DNA of 64,000 bases from Heloderma charlesbogerti (GCA_026122225.1 JANEZZ010002241.1:62001-126000); one strand, 5' to 3'. Shown: positions 21,131-33,450, numbered from the stretch's first letter. A program made the numbers and translations. The notes: a model not told the origin generated them from the letters alone.

Positions 21131-21485
21131 ACCCCAGTAGATAGATAGTATGGACTGGGTGAAAAAACCCAAAGCCACCAGCCAATCAGGCTTTTAGGTA
21201 AAAAAAAAAAAAAAAATCCTTACTCAGCCCTTTCCAGGGACCAGCAGGGCCTGCCTGACCTCCTGCACCAGGGTGGGGTCTGACAAGATCGCAAATGCAA
21301 GCCAGGTTTATAAAGCCGAAGCCTTGCCCCCTTGCATCCGCACACAGGCCAGAGTGCCCCTCCTTGCTTGGGGGCTGGCTGCGAATGCTGCCCTGCCTGC
21401 GAGCGCTGCTCAGTGTGGGCAGGGAGTGAGCTTCAAGGTGCTGCACATGCATCTATGGCGGTGATCCTGCACCATTGTTCAGCTT
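21131..21485. other. Unique sequence, no gene
   Basis: Contains a 17-base A run at about 21200. No exon or repeat recognised. Confidence 0.4.
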
Positions 21486-23215
21486 ATAGAATCATATCAT
21501 AGAATCATAGAACAGTAGGGCTGGAAGGGGCCTACAAGGCCATCGTGTCCAACCCCCTGCTCAATGCAGGAATCCAAGTCAGAGCATCCCTGACAGATGG
21601 CTGTCCAGCCTCGTTTTGAATGCCTCCAGTGTGGGAGAGCCCACCACCTCTCTAGGTAACTGGTTCCATTGTCATATTGCTCTAACAGTCAGGACATTTT
21701 TCCTGATGTTCAGCCAGAATCTGGCTTCCTGTAACTTGAGCCCATTATTCCGTGTCCTGCACTCTGGGATGATCGATAAGAGATCCTGGCCTTCCTCTCT
21801 GTGACAACCTTTCAAGGACTTGAAGAGCGCTATCATATCTCCCCTCAGTCTTCTCTTCTCAAGGCTAAACATGCCCAGTTCTTTCAGTCTCTCTTCATAG
21901 GACTTTGTTTCCAGTCTCCTGATCATCTTTGTTGCCCTCCTCTGAACCCTCTCCAGCTTGTCTGCATCCTTCTTAAAGTGTGGTGCCCAGAACTGGACAC
22001 AGTACTCCAGATGAGGCCTAACCAGTGCTGAGTAGAGGGGAACTAGTACTTCCCGGGATTTGAAAGCTATGCTTCTATTAATGCAGCCCAAAATAGCGTT
22101 GGCCTTTTTTGCAGCCACATCACATTGTTGGCTCATATTCAGCTTGTGATCTACAACAATTTTCAAGATCCTTCTCGCTTGTAATGTTGTTGAGCCACGT
22201 ATCCCCCATCTTATCACTGTGTATTTGGTTTCTTTTTCCTAGGTGCAGAACTTGGCATTTATCCCTATTAAATTTCATTCTGTTGCTTTCTGCCCAGCGC
22301 TCCAGTCTATCAAAATCACTTTGAATTTTGTTTCTGTCTTCCAAAATATTAGCTATCCCGCCCAATTTTGTGTCATCTGCAAATTTGATCAGCATTCCAT
22401 GTACCTCCTCCTCCAAGTCATTAATAAAAATGTGGAAGAGCACTGGGCCCAGGACTGAGCCCTGCGGTACCCCGCTCATTACCTCTCCCCAGTTTGAGAA
22501 GGTCCCATTGAGAAGCCCTCTTTGAGTCTGGTTCTGTAGCCAACTGTGGATCTACCGGATCATTGTTTCATCTAGCCCACTTTGAGCTAGTTTGCTCATC
22601 AGGATATCATGGGGCACTTTGTCGAAAGCTTTGTTGAAGTCAAGGTATATGATGTCCACAGCATTCCCACAGTCCACAAGGGAGGTGACTTGATCAAAAA
22701 ATGAGATCAGATTCATCTGGCAGGATTTGTTCTTGACAAATCCATGTTTGCTTTGAGTAATCACTGCATTGTTTTCAAGGTGCTTGCAGATGGATTGCTT
22801 TATAATCTGCTCCAGAATTTTCCCAGGGATTGATGTCAGACTGACTGGTCTGTAGTTCCCAGGTTCCTCTTTTTACACTTTTTGAAGATAGGGACAACAT
22901 TAGCCTCCTCCAGTCATCTGGCACTTCACCCATCCTCCATGATTTCTCAAAGAGAATAGACAGTGGTCCTGAGAGTTCTTCTGCCAGTTCCTTTATTACT
23001 CTGGGATACAGTTCATCTGGCCCTGGAGAGTTGAACTCATTCAAAGTCCTTAGGTGTTCCTGGACCATATGCCTATCGATCTCAAGCTGCAATCCTGCCC
23101 CTTCAGCCTGTACTTCACGTTTGCCAGGGGGGTCATGCAATGGTGCTGGGTCTTTTCTGTTCGTTGGAAGCACTGCAGCCATCCCCAGTACTTCCTTTCC
23201 TGAAGTTTTATCAAG
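21486..23215 (-). pseudogene. CR1 LINE, 5'-truncated, longest copy in window
   Basis: The 3' end is the reversed CR1 terminus (GAATCATAGAACAGTAGGGC). On the minus strand, in order from the 5' side, it keeps the fingers region (GPDELYPRVIKELAEELSG, then MGEVPDDWR), the palm A region (DIIYLDFNKAFDKVPH), motif B (SGVPQGSVLGPVLFH), the catalytic KFADDTKLGG and the thumb ([20 protein letters not shown]). The frames are split at about 22120-22220, 22550-22770 and 22860-22880, so the ORF is broken at least three times. Endonuclease and ORF1 are missing. Confidence 0.93.
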
Positions 23216-24603
23216 CTAATCCGAAGTTCGGGGTGCCTTTCTGATACTCATGAATTGTTGTTCCAGACATACCTGCACATTTTGAATGTGGGCATTTGCT
23301 AATCCTCTTTGGCCAGCTGTGAGACACAGAACATGCACCATCAGGCCCAAGAGGCTGGTTGCGATGTGGTGTCCCTACGTACAGAAGGGAGCAACCCAAA
23401 GGAGCACATGTTGGATATGGCACAAGTATCCTCCCCCTCCCCGCCCTTCCACTTTCATGTCATTGGCTCAGTTAATTAAAATTGCAGTAATAAGGGTGGC
23501 TGAACAGTTTAGCTGATTGGTAATAGGATATATAGCCTTTCACCTCCAGGTCACTGGTTTGATTGCAGCCCAAGTAGGTAGTGACTAAAAAATTATTACC
23601 ATCCAATTGCTTTTCAGTGACCTTGATGAAATCCGTTGGAGACTTTCAGTTCTGTTCCTAACTGGGTAGGTGTCCACATTGTCAAGTCCTCTAATGCAAT
23701 TGGCACTAATTGGCACCTTGGCTGGCAGGATTAGCAGAGGATGAAGAAGAAGAGGGGGGCATGAGAAATCAGCTGGACCCTCTGGGTTTTCAGATCTTCT
23801 CCTGTGGAGGATGGGGCGATACAGCAGACAGCTGTATAGGTCCCTATCAAGGGAACCTGGTCTGCCGAGAAGACAAGAGTCGTCAGTAAAGATCAGTAGG
23901 AAAATTTTACCATTCTAAAAATAAACCTCTGTTTATCTGTGTGATCTGTGACCAGGTAAAAATATCAACACTTTGCCAGTCAAATGAATGTGCTGGATAA
24001 CTTGGGTTTGGCACACAGATGGCTTCTTCTTGGCAAATAAGCACACTTTTTAATTTATCCCTTTTGACTGAAATCCTAGACGTACATACTTGGAAATAAG
24101 TGCCACTGGGCATCAGTGGAACTTATCAATAAACATGCTTCGGATCCAGGAGTTGAGTTCACTACGTCAGTGAAACATCGGTACGCTCTTTTTCTTCCCT
24201 CTTCTTTCTACAGGATCAATTTAAGTCCCTTCTAGCTCTTTGGTTCTCTAAACACTGTCTGCCATTCTGGGTGGAACATACTGGGGTGAGTGGCAAGGGG
24301 AAATCTCTATCCTATATGGATTAGTTTCAACTGCAACAAAACACATAGTGGTTTGGATCACTGCAATGTGATCTCATGCCAGCAAACTCTGTGCCGCTTG
24401 CCTGGAGACTGCCAGCCTGTCCCTTTCTGTCACTCACGACAGCTTGGAGAAGACAAGAAATCCCCTGGGATACTGAGCAAGGGGGCAGGAGGTGCCCTGT
24501 TCTCGCTCTGGCCTGGCCAAAGCATCACAATGGCAGGGACTGAGAAGGAAGCTGCAGCAGAGCCAGGCAGACTGCAGCTGCTCCCTCCAGCGGGGCAGGC
24601 AGG
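23216..24603. other. Unique sequence with one family D trace
   Basis: About 24070-24145 is a decayed family D copy (GAAATCCTAGACGTACATAC, then AGTGGAACTTATCAATAAAC). Nothing else recognised. Confidence 0.4.
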
Positions 24604-24611
24604 TCCTACAT

Positions 24612-24970
24612 CAGAGGGTGTTGAGCCTCAGGCCTGTGGGCCAAATCTGGCCATGCTGGGGTCCCAATACAGCCCTCGAGGGTTCCCCAGATGGCCACAT
24701 CCCTTTCTCTGGGCCCCACTCTCTTTCCCCAGCCACTGATTGGTGGTTTCCAGCTTTGGTGCAGTTTTCCCTCCATTCCAAAAAGTCAAAATGCCTCTCC
24801 GAAGGCTTAGTTAGTGGCAGCAAAAGCTGTCAGCTAAAATATGCTGGGATTTTTCATATTTCGGCCCCATCACCTTTGCCTGTGGCCCTGCCCACCACCA
24901 CAATGCACCCCCCTAAGAACTTCTCCAAAATGGAATTCGGCCCTCAGGCAGAAAAAGGTTTAACACCCCA
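24612..24970 (+). mobile_element. Family E hAT nonautonomous element
   Basis: Begins CAGAGGGTGTTGAGCCTCAG and ends AAAGGTTTAACACCCCA. Flanks TCCTACAT (24604-24611) and TCCTAAAT (24971-24978) agree at 7 of 8 bases. The interior contains GGCCAAATCTGGCCATGCTG and CTCCAAAATGGAATTCGGCC, shared with 28530, 35620 and 37785. Confidence 0.85.
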
Positions 24971-24978
24971 TCCTAAAT

Positions 24979-25379
24979 AGCACCACCCTTGAGCTGTGGC
25001 TTGCACTGACATGAGGACCTTTTCACCTGAACCTGTATGGTTCTGAGATGCCTCACTCATCCCTAACCCCGAGTGACCAAATACGGTGCATATGATCTCT
25101 GCTGTCATCATGAATGATGCCGTCTGGCTGATGTTCGTCCCAGATTTGTCCTGCATGCTCTTCTTTGGACATAGCAAGAGACACATTCCCCTCTCCATTT
25201 GGATGTTTCACCTTTTCAAGCTATATAGATATTTGATCCTGAATTCACTGTCATTAAAATATTTCTTTGGGTAACTGAAGTTTTGGCTCTGGCTTTTTAT
25301 TCAGTTATTTCCCACCATGATTTTTTGGGGCTTCGTGTGAGCTTTCTGGGTTTTTTAAAAATTATTATTACAGAAGCTC
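24979..25379. other. Unique sequence, no gene
   Basis: No coding or repeat signature recognised. Confidence 0.4.
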
Positions 25380-25665
25380 TTCTCCAAGTGCGACAACAAG
25401 GGGCAGGGCGTTTTTGGCCATGGTGCCCTGGTTTGGGATTGTAATCTGTATTTTTTTTCAATGCCAGGTTAAATCGTTTGTCTTTTCCCAGACATTTTAA
25501 TTTGAGAAATGCCTTAACCTGCTGTATGTTTGTAGTTGCTGCATCATATTATCATCACTGTTGTAGTTTTATTGTATAGTTTAGTGTTTTATGACATATT
25601 TGCTGTTCATCACCCTAGAATCCATTGCATGAAGGGAGGTATAAAAATGTGTCAAATAAAATAAT
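25380..25665 (+). repeat. LINE 3' fragment (L2/jockey-type)
   Basis: TTTTTGGCCATGGTGCCCTG then CAATGCCAGGTTAAATCGTT matches the end of the reverse-transcriptase ORF, followed by a long T/A-rich 3' UTR and TGAAGGGAGGTATAAAAATG, AATAAAATAATTATT. Same type as 27935 and 31680. Confidence 0.55.
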
Positions 25666-26849
25666 TATTCTAGAATTGCAGCTCCCGTGTCCTCTTGTGC
25701 CTACTTTTAAAGCTCTTGCCTGTCATTTTGAGGAATCCTTTAGAGTTTTACCAACCATTTTCTTTCTTTCTGTGACCGTTTTGGCAAAGAGCTTTAAAAG
25801 GCTGATATTTTCTAGGCTCAAGCCTGCTGCCACAACATCACTGACACTTGTCTTTGGCATGCCTAGTGCTTTCCCCTTTATGTGCTATGATTATTTCTCT
25901 CTCTCTCTCTCTCTCCACCCCATCTCTTTTATTTGCTTAGCTTTTGCTTAAAGCCTAAGCAAATGTGGCTTTGAGAGGAGAACAATATTAAGGAGAAAAT
26001 GATGAAACAGCTGTACAATACCTTCTAATGGATAGCATTAGGACCCCTTCATGTGGAACTAGCCTCAGCATGAAATGCAGGCCCAGCCCTACTGTAAGGC
26101 ATAGTGAAGCCATTGCCACGGGCAGCAGATGCTGGGAGGGAGCAACAAGGTGTTGGAGGAGAGACCGGTGTGCCATGCAGCCTGCTCTGCCCTAAGTTAG
26201 CCCACTGCCTTCAGGTGCAGTGGGGGTGCTGTCCATCATCAGTGTTGAAAACAGATTCATCCACTTGTCTGGTTGGCCTTTGTACATGGAACGAGAGGGG
26301 ATGGCATCTTGTCCTTTGCCTCAGGCAGCAAAACGTCTTGGGCCAGCCCTGATCAAATGCTACTATTATTTCTCATTCCTGCCCACCACCCCTACTTCTG
26401 TCAATTACATAGAGAGAAAATATATATATATATATATATAACTTTAAGAAATATTATTCTTACCACAGAATGATGGGTTCCTACTGGCCACTCTCCCTCC
26501 CAGGGTTCTTGGAAGACTTGCTGGCAACTTCCCTTGGGACATTATTGTTTCCATCCTTTGCTCGGACCACTATTTTACGCTATGAGCCATTGCACCCTTT
26601 CTTGTGAGTCCTCTTGAATGCCGCGGGACTTGCTTCTGCGTAAACATTAATAGGATCAGGCTGTAAGCATCATAACAACCCTGTGAGATAGTTCCACTTG
26701 AGGGCCAAACTATGGGGTCAAATACCAAGTCAGGGGGCTGCATTTCACTTGCACTATTTAAAAAAAATGAAGCAAATTTCATCAGCTGAGGGAGAAAGAT
26801 CAATAACAGCATCAGAGCAGCCTTAGATGGGGAAATTAAACAGATAGAC
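25666..26849. other. Unique sequence with two microsatellites
   Basis: (CT)n at 25897-25915 and (TA)n at 26420-26441. A family D trace at about 26622-26665 (GGGACTTGCTTCTGCGTAAA). No gene. Confidence 0.45.
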
Positions 26850-26920
26850 CATGCTAGCTGGGAATTATGGGAGTTGCAGTCCAACACATCTGGAGGCCAC
26901 CAGATTGGGGAGAGCTGATG
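26850..26920. mobile_element. Family A MITE, right half
   Basis: CCATGCTAGCTGGGAATTAT, GGGAGTTGCAGTCCAACACA and TCTGGAGGCCACCAGATTGG form the right arm only. Confidence 0.7.
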
Positions 26921-26956
26921 TAGAACGTAAGTATTTTAGCCTAGTCCAGTTTTAGC

Positions 26957-27141
26957 CAGTGGAGGATGGTGGCTCCGATGTCAGTGGGGTGGTGAATCCG
27001 CTCCAGGTTTCTATCAGAAACAGGGTGAACTCTGAAGGAGTTTTGCACCTTGGATAGCTCCTTTAGAGTTCTGACTGGTTCTGACTGAAATCCGGAGCAG
27101 ACTCACTGCCCCTCTGACATCAGAGCCACCAGCCTCCACTG
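26957..27141. mobile_element. Family C palindromic hAT MITE
   Basis: CAGTGGAGGATGGTGGCTCC to GGAGCC-like ACCAGCCTCCACTG. Flanks GTTTTAGC and GCTGTAGC agree at 6 of 8. The arms meet near GGAGTTTTGCACCTTGGATA. Confidence 0.85.
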
Positions 27142-27934
27142 GCTGTAGCATATGCTGGAGCTAAAGCTGAGAGTGTTGTTTTTTTTCCTGTGGCCACCTA
27201 GTGAGTTGTGGCTCAGGAGAGATTTGCATGGGGGACTTCCTGGTTTCCAGCTTGGTCTCTGAGCCACTATACCCACTCTTTAAAAGCATCTCTTTTATGT
27301 GGAACAATTTAATAAAGTGTCAAGAATTTGCTGCAGCTGCAGACAGATCCCCCAATTTTCAGCTTGCAGATTTTAAAAGCTTAAAAAAAAAATCAGCTCT
27401 TTTGCCTGGTAACTTTCCAGAAGTCTCCCACACACAAATGCAAGATCATTCATATATCCCCCACTCCCATTATACCCATATATCCTGGCAAAATAGGGAG
27501 TAAGTCAGGCATTATTAGCCTGACTGTAAGTCATGTCTCAAATTCATGCAGTACTTGATTTACAGTGTCTGGATATTCCACTCTGGAGTATAAAAATGAT
27601 TCAGGCAAAAGGTTACCTTTTATTATTTGTACATTGCCTGAGAACCAGGAACCATGCATATTCAAGAGGTTGGTCAGCAAACTGTTCCAGAATGTAGCCT
27701 TTCCTGGGTTTCTCGTCTCCTTTCCAACCTTAATAGATCAAGGAAGACTCCATTTTGCCTGTTCTAGTGCTGACCTAACTATAAAACTGATTTCCTTTAA
27801 TGGAATGGTGTTGCTTGGGAGGGTCTGTCACTATGATTTCATACACTGGAATAGTGCTGTCCAAGCTGACCTCAGTCACAAAGGAAAAGGGAGGCTCAAC
27901 CCTTCAAATTACTTACGTTGGGTTGGATACCTGA
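27142..27934. other. Unique sequence, no gene
   Basis: Nothing recognised, apart from simple A and T runs. Confidence 0.4.
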
Positions 27935-28230
27935 CAAGGGTGTCACTCCCAGTCCCAGTATGAGCCTACCTGTACACTGTGATCTTCACCTCCGGCACTC
28001 CTCCAAGTTCCTCCTCCAAAGGAGGTTCAGGGGATGGCAAAAGGGAGAGTACCTTCTCAGTGGTGGCCCCCTGATTATGGCATGCTCTCCCCAGTGAGGT
28101 CTATCTGGCACCAACATTGTCATCTTTCCAGTGCCAGGTTAAGATTTTCTTCTACTCCCAGACATTTGACAGCATATAAGATTCTAAATGAGTCTTGGGA
28201 TTTTTATTGTTGATTGTGCAAAATTGATTC
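27935..28230 (+). repeat. LINE C-terminal and 3' fragment (L2/jockey-type)
   Basis: GAGTACCTTCTCAGTGGTGG, then CCCCCTGATTATGGCATGCT and CTCCCCAGTGAGGTC, is the decayed coding end (the phrase normally encodes FSVVAP.LWNALP). Then CCAGTGCCAGGTTAAGATTT and a T-rich UTR follow. No open frame remains. Confidence 0.6.
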
Positions 28231-28529
28231 ATATAATTGGCCCTGTTGCCCACCCCTGATCAATGTGATCTCCCTCCCATGTTCAAAGGGCCAAAAAGAC
28301 CCATGCAGTCCTTCACACAAAGTAGGACCCCCGACCCTCGGATAAGAAATGCAAGGTGGCCCTTGAAGTAACAGTACCAGTGGGATCAAAGCAGAAGCCC
28401 AGAAGACGGCGAGCACATCTACATCAGGACCAGGTCCCAGCACCAGTTCTAGGAGAAGAGCAGCAGTCTTACACTGATATGCTGCAGTCCTTATACCAGA
28501 TCCTGCGAGTTGCTGCCAATGCATAAGAA

Positions 28530-29237
28530 AGAGGGGAACCTAAGGCCTGGGGGCCAAAACTGGTTCCAAAATGGCCTTCTGGGGTTCCCCAAGTGGCCAC
28601 ACCCCTTTCCCCCAACCATTGATCATTTGAGGTTTTCCCAGCTTCTGTTCAGTTTCTTTCCCCATTCTAGGAGCATTTCTACACAACGCTAAAATCCCAC
28701 ACCCTTACAGGGGTTTCTGCTTCTGGATTCCTTGTGGGATTGAGATTGGCTTTACTCGTGTGGTTTCATTCAGGGTTTTTCTTTCTGAGTAAGTTCTATA
28801 TGTTTCATTATTCAGTCACTAGATGGCACTGCAATATAGCAGAATTCCAGAAATTCACCTGAAATTTATCATGCTTTGAAGTCTCTTGGTACATTTTCCC
28901 CATAGAGAATTAGGCCGCTATAATGGCCAGAAAAAACAGGAATGGCCCTGGAGGTTGACAACGACATGTAAAGGACCAGCAAAAAAATGTGAGTGACCAG
29001 TCACGAGGGCACAATAAAAACCTTCTGTAGAAATGCTCTAAAAGGCTGAGATGCCTCTCCTAAGTCTGGCAATCAGAGCTTTAAGCAAGAATATGCTGGT
29101 TGTTTGGGCTCACCCCTTTTGCTTTTATGCCCAGCCCACTTCCTTTGCCTTCCACCCTGCCCACCAGGAACATGGCCTAGGAGAGCTTCTCCAAAACTGA
29201 ATTTGGTCCTTGGTCTGAAAGAGGTTTGACACCCCTG
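28530..29237 (+). mobile_element. Family E hAT element, split by family F
   Basis: Left part: GAACCTAAGGCCTGGGGGCC to the CCCCATTCTA site (28669). Right part: TAAAAGGCTGAGATGCCTCT (29039) to GAGGTTTGACACCCCTG (29237). Homologous to 24612-24970. The left terminus lacks the GTGTTG segment. Confidence 0.8.
28671..29038. mobile_element. Family F element nested in family E
   Basis: Ends GAGCATTTCTACAC and TGTAGAAATGCTC are inverted repeats, flanked by TA-containing host sequence. The interior CAGTCACTAGATGGCACTGC is shared with copies at 32905 and 35211. The type of transposon is unresolved. Confidence 0.7.
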
Positions 29238-30504
29238 GTGTAGGATAAGGAAAGACTTGGTTAGACACACACTGTGCCATACATTAAGGGTGCAGACTGT
29301 ACAGCACTATGACTTGTGAATCTAAAACCTACGCTTGCCAGAATGGCCATTCCGCCTGGCCTACCTCTCCATCTGCTTTCTCCATGCATTAACAATGAGC
29401 ACATGTTTATGTCAACAGTGCTAGAGAGAGACTCACACAGAGTTTTAAGTGTCACGTGTGAAAACACATTTAGACTGAGAATATCTTCTGTTTTACCTTC
29501 TGTCTGCGCTGTGCCTACATTTGTAGGCCAAATAAATAAATCAAGTGGAAGAGGGAGTGCCAGAGGCCAAGGACGAAAGACTAGATGACAGGGACCAAGA
29601 CAGACACCTATCAAGCATCCTAGGCAAATAATTAATGATGATGGCTCTGGCATATGAGAGTAGCTGCAGCATTATTCTTCATATTGCTTCTGTTCTGAAA
29701 ACATATATTTTGGGTTGTCATTGGATCCTGCTGCTGAAAGGTAAGACATCCTGTGTGTTTTGTAAAACACCACAGTCTGCCATTAGCATGACAACCAATA
29801 ATTCAACATGTTTGGGTAGACTGCAGTGCTTGTTACTGTAAGATTATATTGACACCATGGCTGCCTGGACAACAGACAATGCATTTGGGACATGCAGAGA
29901 ATTATGGTTTGGGTAAGGAATGTTCCACTGGATATGTAGGTCAGTATCTCCAAAATGGGGAAACTAGTTCCATGAGGCCCGGGGGCAGGTGGTTATGACG
30001 TCTCTTTCCTCAACCTGTAGCTCCCTACATTGCAAGGCAAACGGCTTTTAAATGCAAGTGAGCTTTGGAAACAATTTATTATATGGCATGAGGGCGCAGC
30101 TGTATTTTTTAATGTCCAAAATTCCACCAGTCTATGGTGAGCCCCCTGCATAAATATAAGCAGCTCTTTAGAGCCAGGCCTTAGTTTTGAGTAAGTTAAA
30201 AGGGCACATATCTTCTTGATGCAGTGAAACCTTTGATATGATATGCTAATATCATCCCCCCACCCGCCTGCACACATACCTAGAGAATGAACCCAAAGAA
30301 AGGGCTTGAAAATCTCTATTGCCATCTTCCTCTAGGAAGTTATTTGAAATGCCCCAAAGTCAGGGAGCTGACTTTCACACATTACATCAGGCAACCATAT
30401 ATTTTCCCAGACTTGTACACAGGCCAGGGAGCTGCAGCCAATCAGAGGTTCGCTCAGTTTATTTTGGATTGACACACAATGCTTGGAATAGAAGATTCCA
30501 GGGA
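29238..30504. other. Unique sequence, no gene
   Basis: No exon or repeat recognised. Confidence 0.4.
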
Positions 30505-30670
30505 GTGGCCGTGGCTCAGTTGTGGAGCATCTGTTTTGCACGCAGAAGGTCTCAGGTTCAATCCCTGGCATCTCCAGGTAGGACAGGGAAAACTTCTGCC
30601 CAAAACCCTGGAGACCCACTGCCGGTCAATGTTGACAAAATTGGGCTAGACGAAGCCATGGTCTGACTAC
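30505..30670 (+). mobile_element. tRNA-Ala-like SINE
   Basis: The head GTGGCCGTGGCTCAGTTGTG (A box), then TGTTTTGCACGCAGAAGG (anticodon arm, TGC) and CAGGTTCAATCCCTGGCATC (B box), resembles tRNA-Ala. The body ACCCTGGAGACCCACTGCC and TTGGGCTAGACGAAGCCATG follows. It continues past the tRNA 3' end, so it is a SINE rather than a gene. Relatives at 54208 and (reversed) 57590. Confidence 0.85.
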
Positions 30671-30799
30671 TATTGAGATTGCTCACTCATGGAAGTTTGA
30701 GGATCCTTTACATGATGTTGACAACCTCCAGGGCTGACCTTTATTCCATTTTTTAAAAGATCCAAGATAATGAGCTATCAAATTACAGCACAGTGAGTT

Positions 30800-31005
30800 C
30801 CCTCATGAAAAGAGGAAATCCCACAATAAGAGGAGCTAGACCACAGTGCCATCTAGTGGCTCTATAAGGAAACATATTGAACAATAAAGATAAGAGGGGG
30901 AAACAGAAGTGTGTGTAACGGGAGGCCATAGTGACCCTGCATTTAAAATGGAAGCAGGAAGCCCGGGTAAAGTTGTGGGATTTTAACCTGGTATAGAAAT
31001 GCTCT
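30800..31005. mobile_element. Family F fragment
   Basis: CCACAGTGCCATCTAGTGGC is the shared interior and GGTATAGAAATGCTCT the right end. The left end is not identified. Confidence 0.5.
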
Positions 31006-31011
31006 CACTAT

Positions 31012-32115
31012 AAGACCACTTCTTATGCTCCTAAGATGGAGGTGCAGTGGGTAGGGAAACTTCTGATCTGGTAAGAGAGGTGCAACTAGTTCTGGATGGG
31101 GTTGCACTCCCACTGAAGGACCAGGTTCACAGCTTGGGATGTCTTCTGGACTTGGCACTCTCAGTGGACACACAGGTGGTAGCAGTGGCCAGAAATTCCT
31201 TTTATCAGTTTACCTGGGAAAGTGGAGCTAGCCTGGTTCACACATCCAGACTCCATGACTGTATTGGACTCTAGGCGGGTCTGTCTTTGAAGGTGACTTC
31301 ACCTGGAGCAGAATGCAGTTGCTCATGCGCTTGTTGTGGCCAAATGATCAGAAAATATTGTTTTGTTTCATTTATTACATTTCTCTCCCTCCCAATAATA
31401 ATAATTTTAAAAATACAGAATAATAATACAGACAGAGACAATCCTTTTGCTGTGAGAAACTCTGTAGACTTTTTTCTCTACCCCCTGAAGAAGGCCTCAG
31501 AACAAGGGACAGGCTGAAACGCGTTGGTTTTTTGGCTGATAAATTGATTTTTGCCTCCTGAGAACCCATTTCTCTTCTTTGTGATATACTGCCCAGTAGC
31601 CAAAGCTCTCTGGGTGGTTTACAAAGATTAAAAGCCTTTAAGAGGCAGTTTAAAGCAGCTTCCTATGTTCCTAAAATCAAGGCACTGTGAGTAGGGAAAC
31701 CACCAATCTGGTTAAAGAGGTGCAACCAGTTCTAGATGGGATTACACTCCCACTGAAGGACCAGGTTTGCAGTTATTAGACCAATTCTGCACCATTTACA
31801 CTGGTTATTGATGCATTTCCAGGCCCAAATAGAAGTCCTGGTTTTGGCCTTTAAAACCCTAAATGGTTTGGGGCCAGGTTATTTGATGACCGCCTGTACC
31901 CATATGAACTTGCCCATGCTTTACATCTGATGTTTTCATTCTGTGTCTGAAAATGTTCCTTAGAATGGCCAAATGATATTTTAATGTATTGTTGCTGTTG
32001 TTTTTGTATTTTAAAGTTTTATTATAATATTATATTACTGTATTTTTATTTTTGTATTTTATTGGCCAGCTGAGATTGATTTGGTCCAGAAACGTGGCTT
32101 ATGAATATTTAAATC
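31012..32115 (+). pseudogene. L2/jockey-type LINE fragments
   Basis: Two homologous starts, about 31040 and 31680 (GAGGTGCAACTAGTTCTGGA / GAGGTGCAACCAGTTCTAGA, then CACTCCCACTGAAGGACCAG). The first encodes LDLALSVDTQVVAVARNSFY, a reverse-transcriptase thumb segment. The second runs to the 3' end (GGCCTTTAAAACCCTAAATG, long T-rich UTR, CAGAAACGTGGCTTATGAAT). In between, 31361-31640 holds other repeat pieces (CTGAAACGCGTTGGTTTTTT; CCAGTAGCCAAAGCTCTCTG). Confidence 0.6.
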
Positions 32116-32904
32116 AAACAAACAAATAGGTTCCAGCATGAAAAATACAAGTTCCTACTAATAATGTAACATAAAAGTTGTCCTTAGTGTGGCATGGCAT
32201 AAGGGAGAAGCAGGGGAAGAGGGGTGTTCCTCTGATCTCCCATAGTATTTGTTGGAGGCTCCACAGCTCATCTGGGACAGGGGTGATTAAGTAGGACTTG
32301 GGGAGGAGCAAAGTAAACTCCATCTTCAGCACATAAATCAACTCTCCTTTGAGCTTGGAGGAATAAATTTTGAAAAAGGGCACCTGGTCAGCCTCTTGGG
32401 TTTCCTTCCAGCATTGACATAACTCTGCTTTTTGCTGTCTGAGTTTATTTCTTTTCTACACTTGTTAAAGTTGACCAGCACATGAAAAATGTTGCCAGAT
32501 TCTGAAAGATTCACCTCCCACTGTCAAACTGGTTCAGCTTGAAAATCTTAAAATAATGATCTTTTACCATGTGTTGGTTATAACTTGAGGTTACAAAAAT
32601 GTGTCTTTGATTAAGTGTACAATCTGTTCCACAACACACTGCATGGGAGTCATTCCGTTGAAGAGCGGCAGCTTGGCTCTGGCTGCTGTGGCTGTTACAG
32701 CAAGAAGGATTGTCCCTTCGGGCTAGATCAGGCAATAGAGTAGGGGTGAGCTTCCAGTGTGGTCTTTTCGGAAGGGACGAAGCTGTGCGTTCTCCAAGCT
32801 GGAAGGCTTTCCACACAGGAGACATAATGGAGTCAGGCAGAAGGCCCTGGAAATAGTGCCTTCACTGCAAAAAAACTGTTGCTGCGATATTTGGGGTGGA
32901 TAGA
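32116..32904. other. Unique sequence, no gene
   Basis: Nothing identifiable in either strand. Confidence 0.4.
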
Positions 32905-33131
32905 GAGCTTTTCTACACCAGGTATTTCTTGTGTGCTTGTCATTCCCTACTCATGGATGTTTGCAGGTTCTTTAGATGAAGTTGTGACCCTTCAGTTTCA
33001 CTTCTGTTTGTAAACAGCACATTCTGCGAGGTTTTTAGAGCAAGGAAAATGCAGTATTATCTGTGAAAGTGAAAGAAAGAGCTATTCTGCTATACCACAA
33101 TGCCACCTAGATTTAAGTCTTTTTCTTGAAA

Positions 33132-33270
33132 CCTCATCTTTGATTGCCTAGAATGGGTTATGCCAAGAATCCTTTGAGCCTCTTGCCCTGCATTTCGAAA
33201 CCCTTGTCTTTGATTGCCAAGGCATAGTTTACACCAAGGATCATTCAAGCCCCATGCCTTGTATCCTGAA
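33132..33270 (+). repeat. Tandem duplication, about 70-bp unit
   Basis: Two copies begin CTCATCTTTGATTGCCTAGA and CTTGTCTTTGATTGCCAAGG. Each continues through a GTTTA/GGTTA-TGCCAAG-like segment and ends with GCCCTGCATTTCGAAA or GCCTTGTATCCTGAAT. Confidence 0.65.
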
Positions 33271-33294
33271 TTGTAGAGATTGCCACAAGGAAGG

Positions 33295-33450
33295 GGCTGG
33301 ATGCGCCTGGTCTCGTCTGATCTCAGAAGCCAAGCAGGGTCAGCCCTGGTTAGTACTTGGATGGGGGACTGCCTGGGAATCAGGCTTCCTGCACTGAGGA
33401 AGGGGTTGGACTTGGTCTGTAGGCCCCTTCCAACCCTATGATTCTATGTC
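33295..33450 (+). mobile_element. 5S rRNA-derived SINE with CR1-type 3' end
   Basis: About 33299-33385 follows vertebrate 5S rRNA (CGTCTGATCTCAGAAGCCAA, GCAGGGTCAGCCCTGGTTAG, TACTTGGATGGGGGACTGCC). This includes the internal pol III control region. It then passes into GGAAGGGGTTGGACTTGGTC and a CCCTTCCAACCCTATGATTC tail, which is the CR1 3' terminus. The 5' end of the 5S part is missing. The tail implies mobilisation by CR1 machinery, which is inference. Confidence 0.85.

Noticed and set aside
33299..33385. Functional 5S rRNA gene
   Set aside because: The 5' part is missing, the normal 3' end and T-run terminator are replaced by a CR1 tail, and substitutions are scattered through the sequence.
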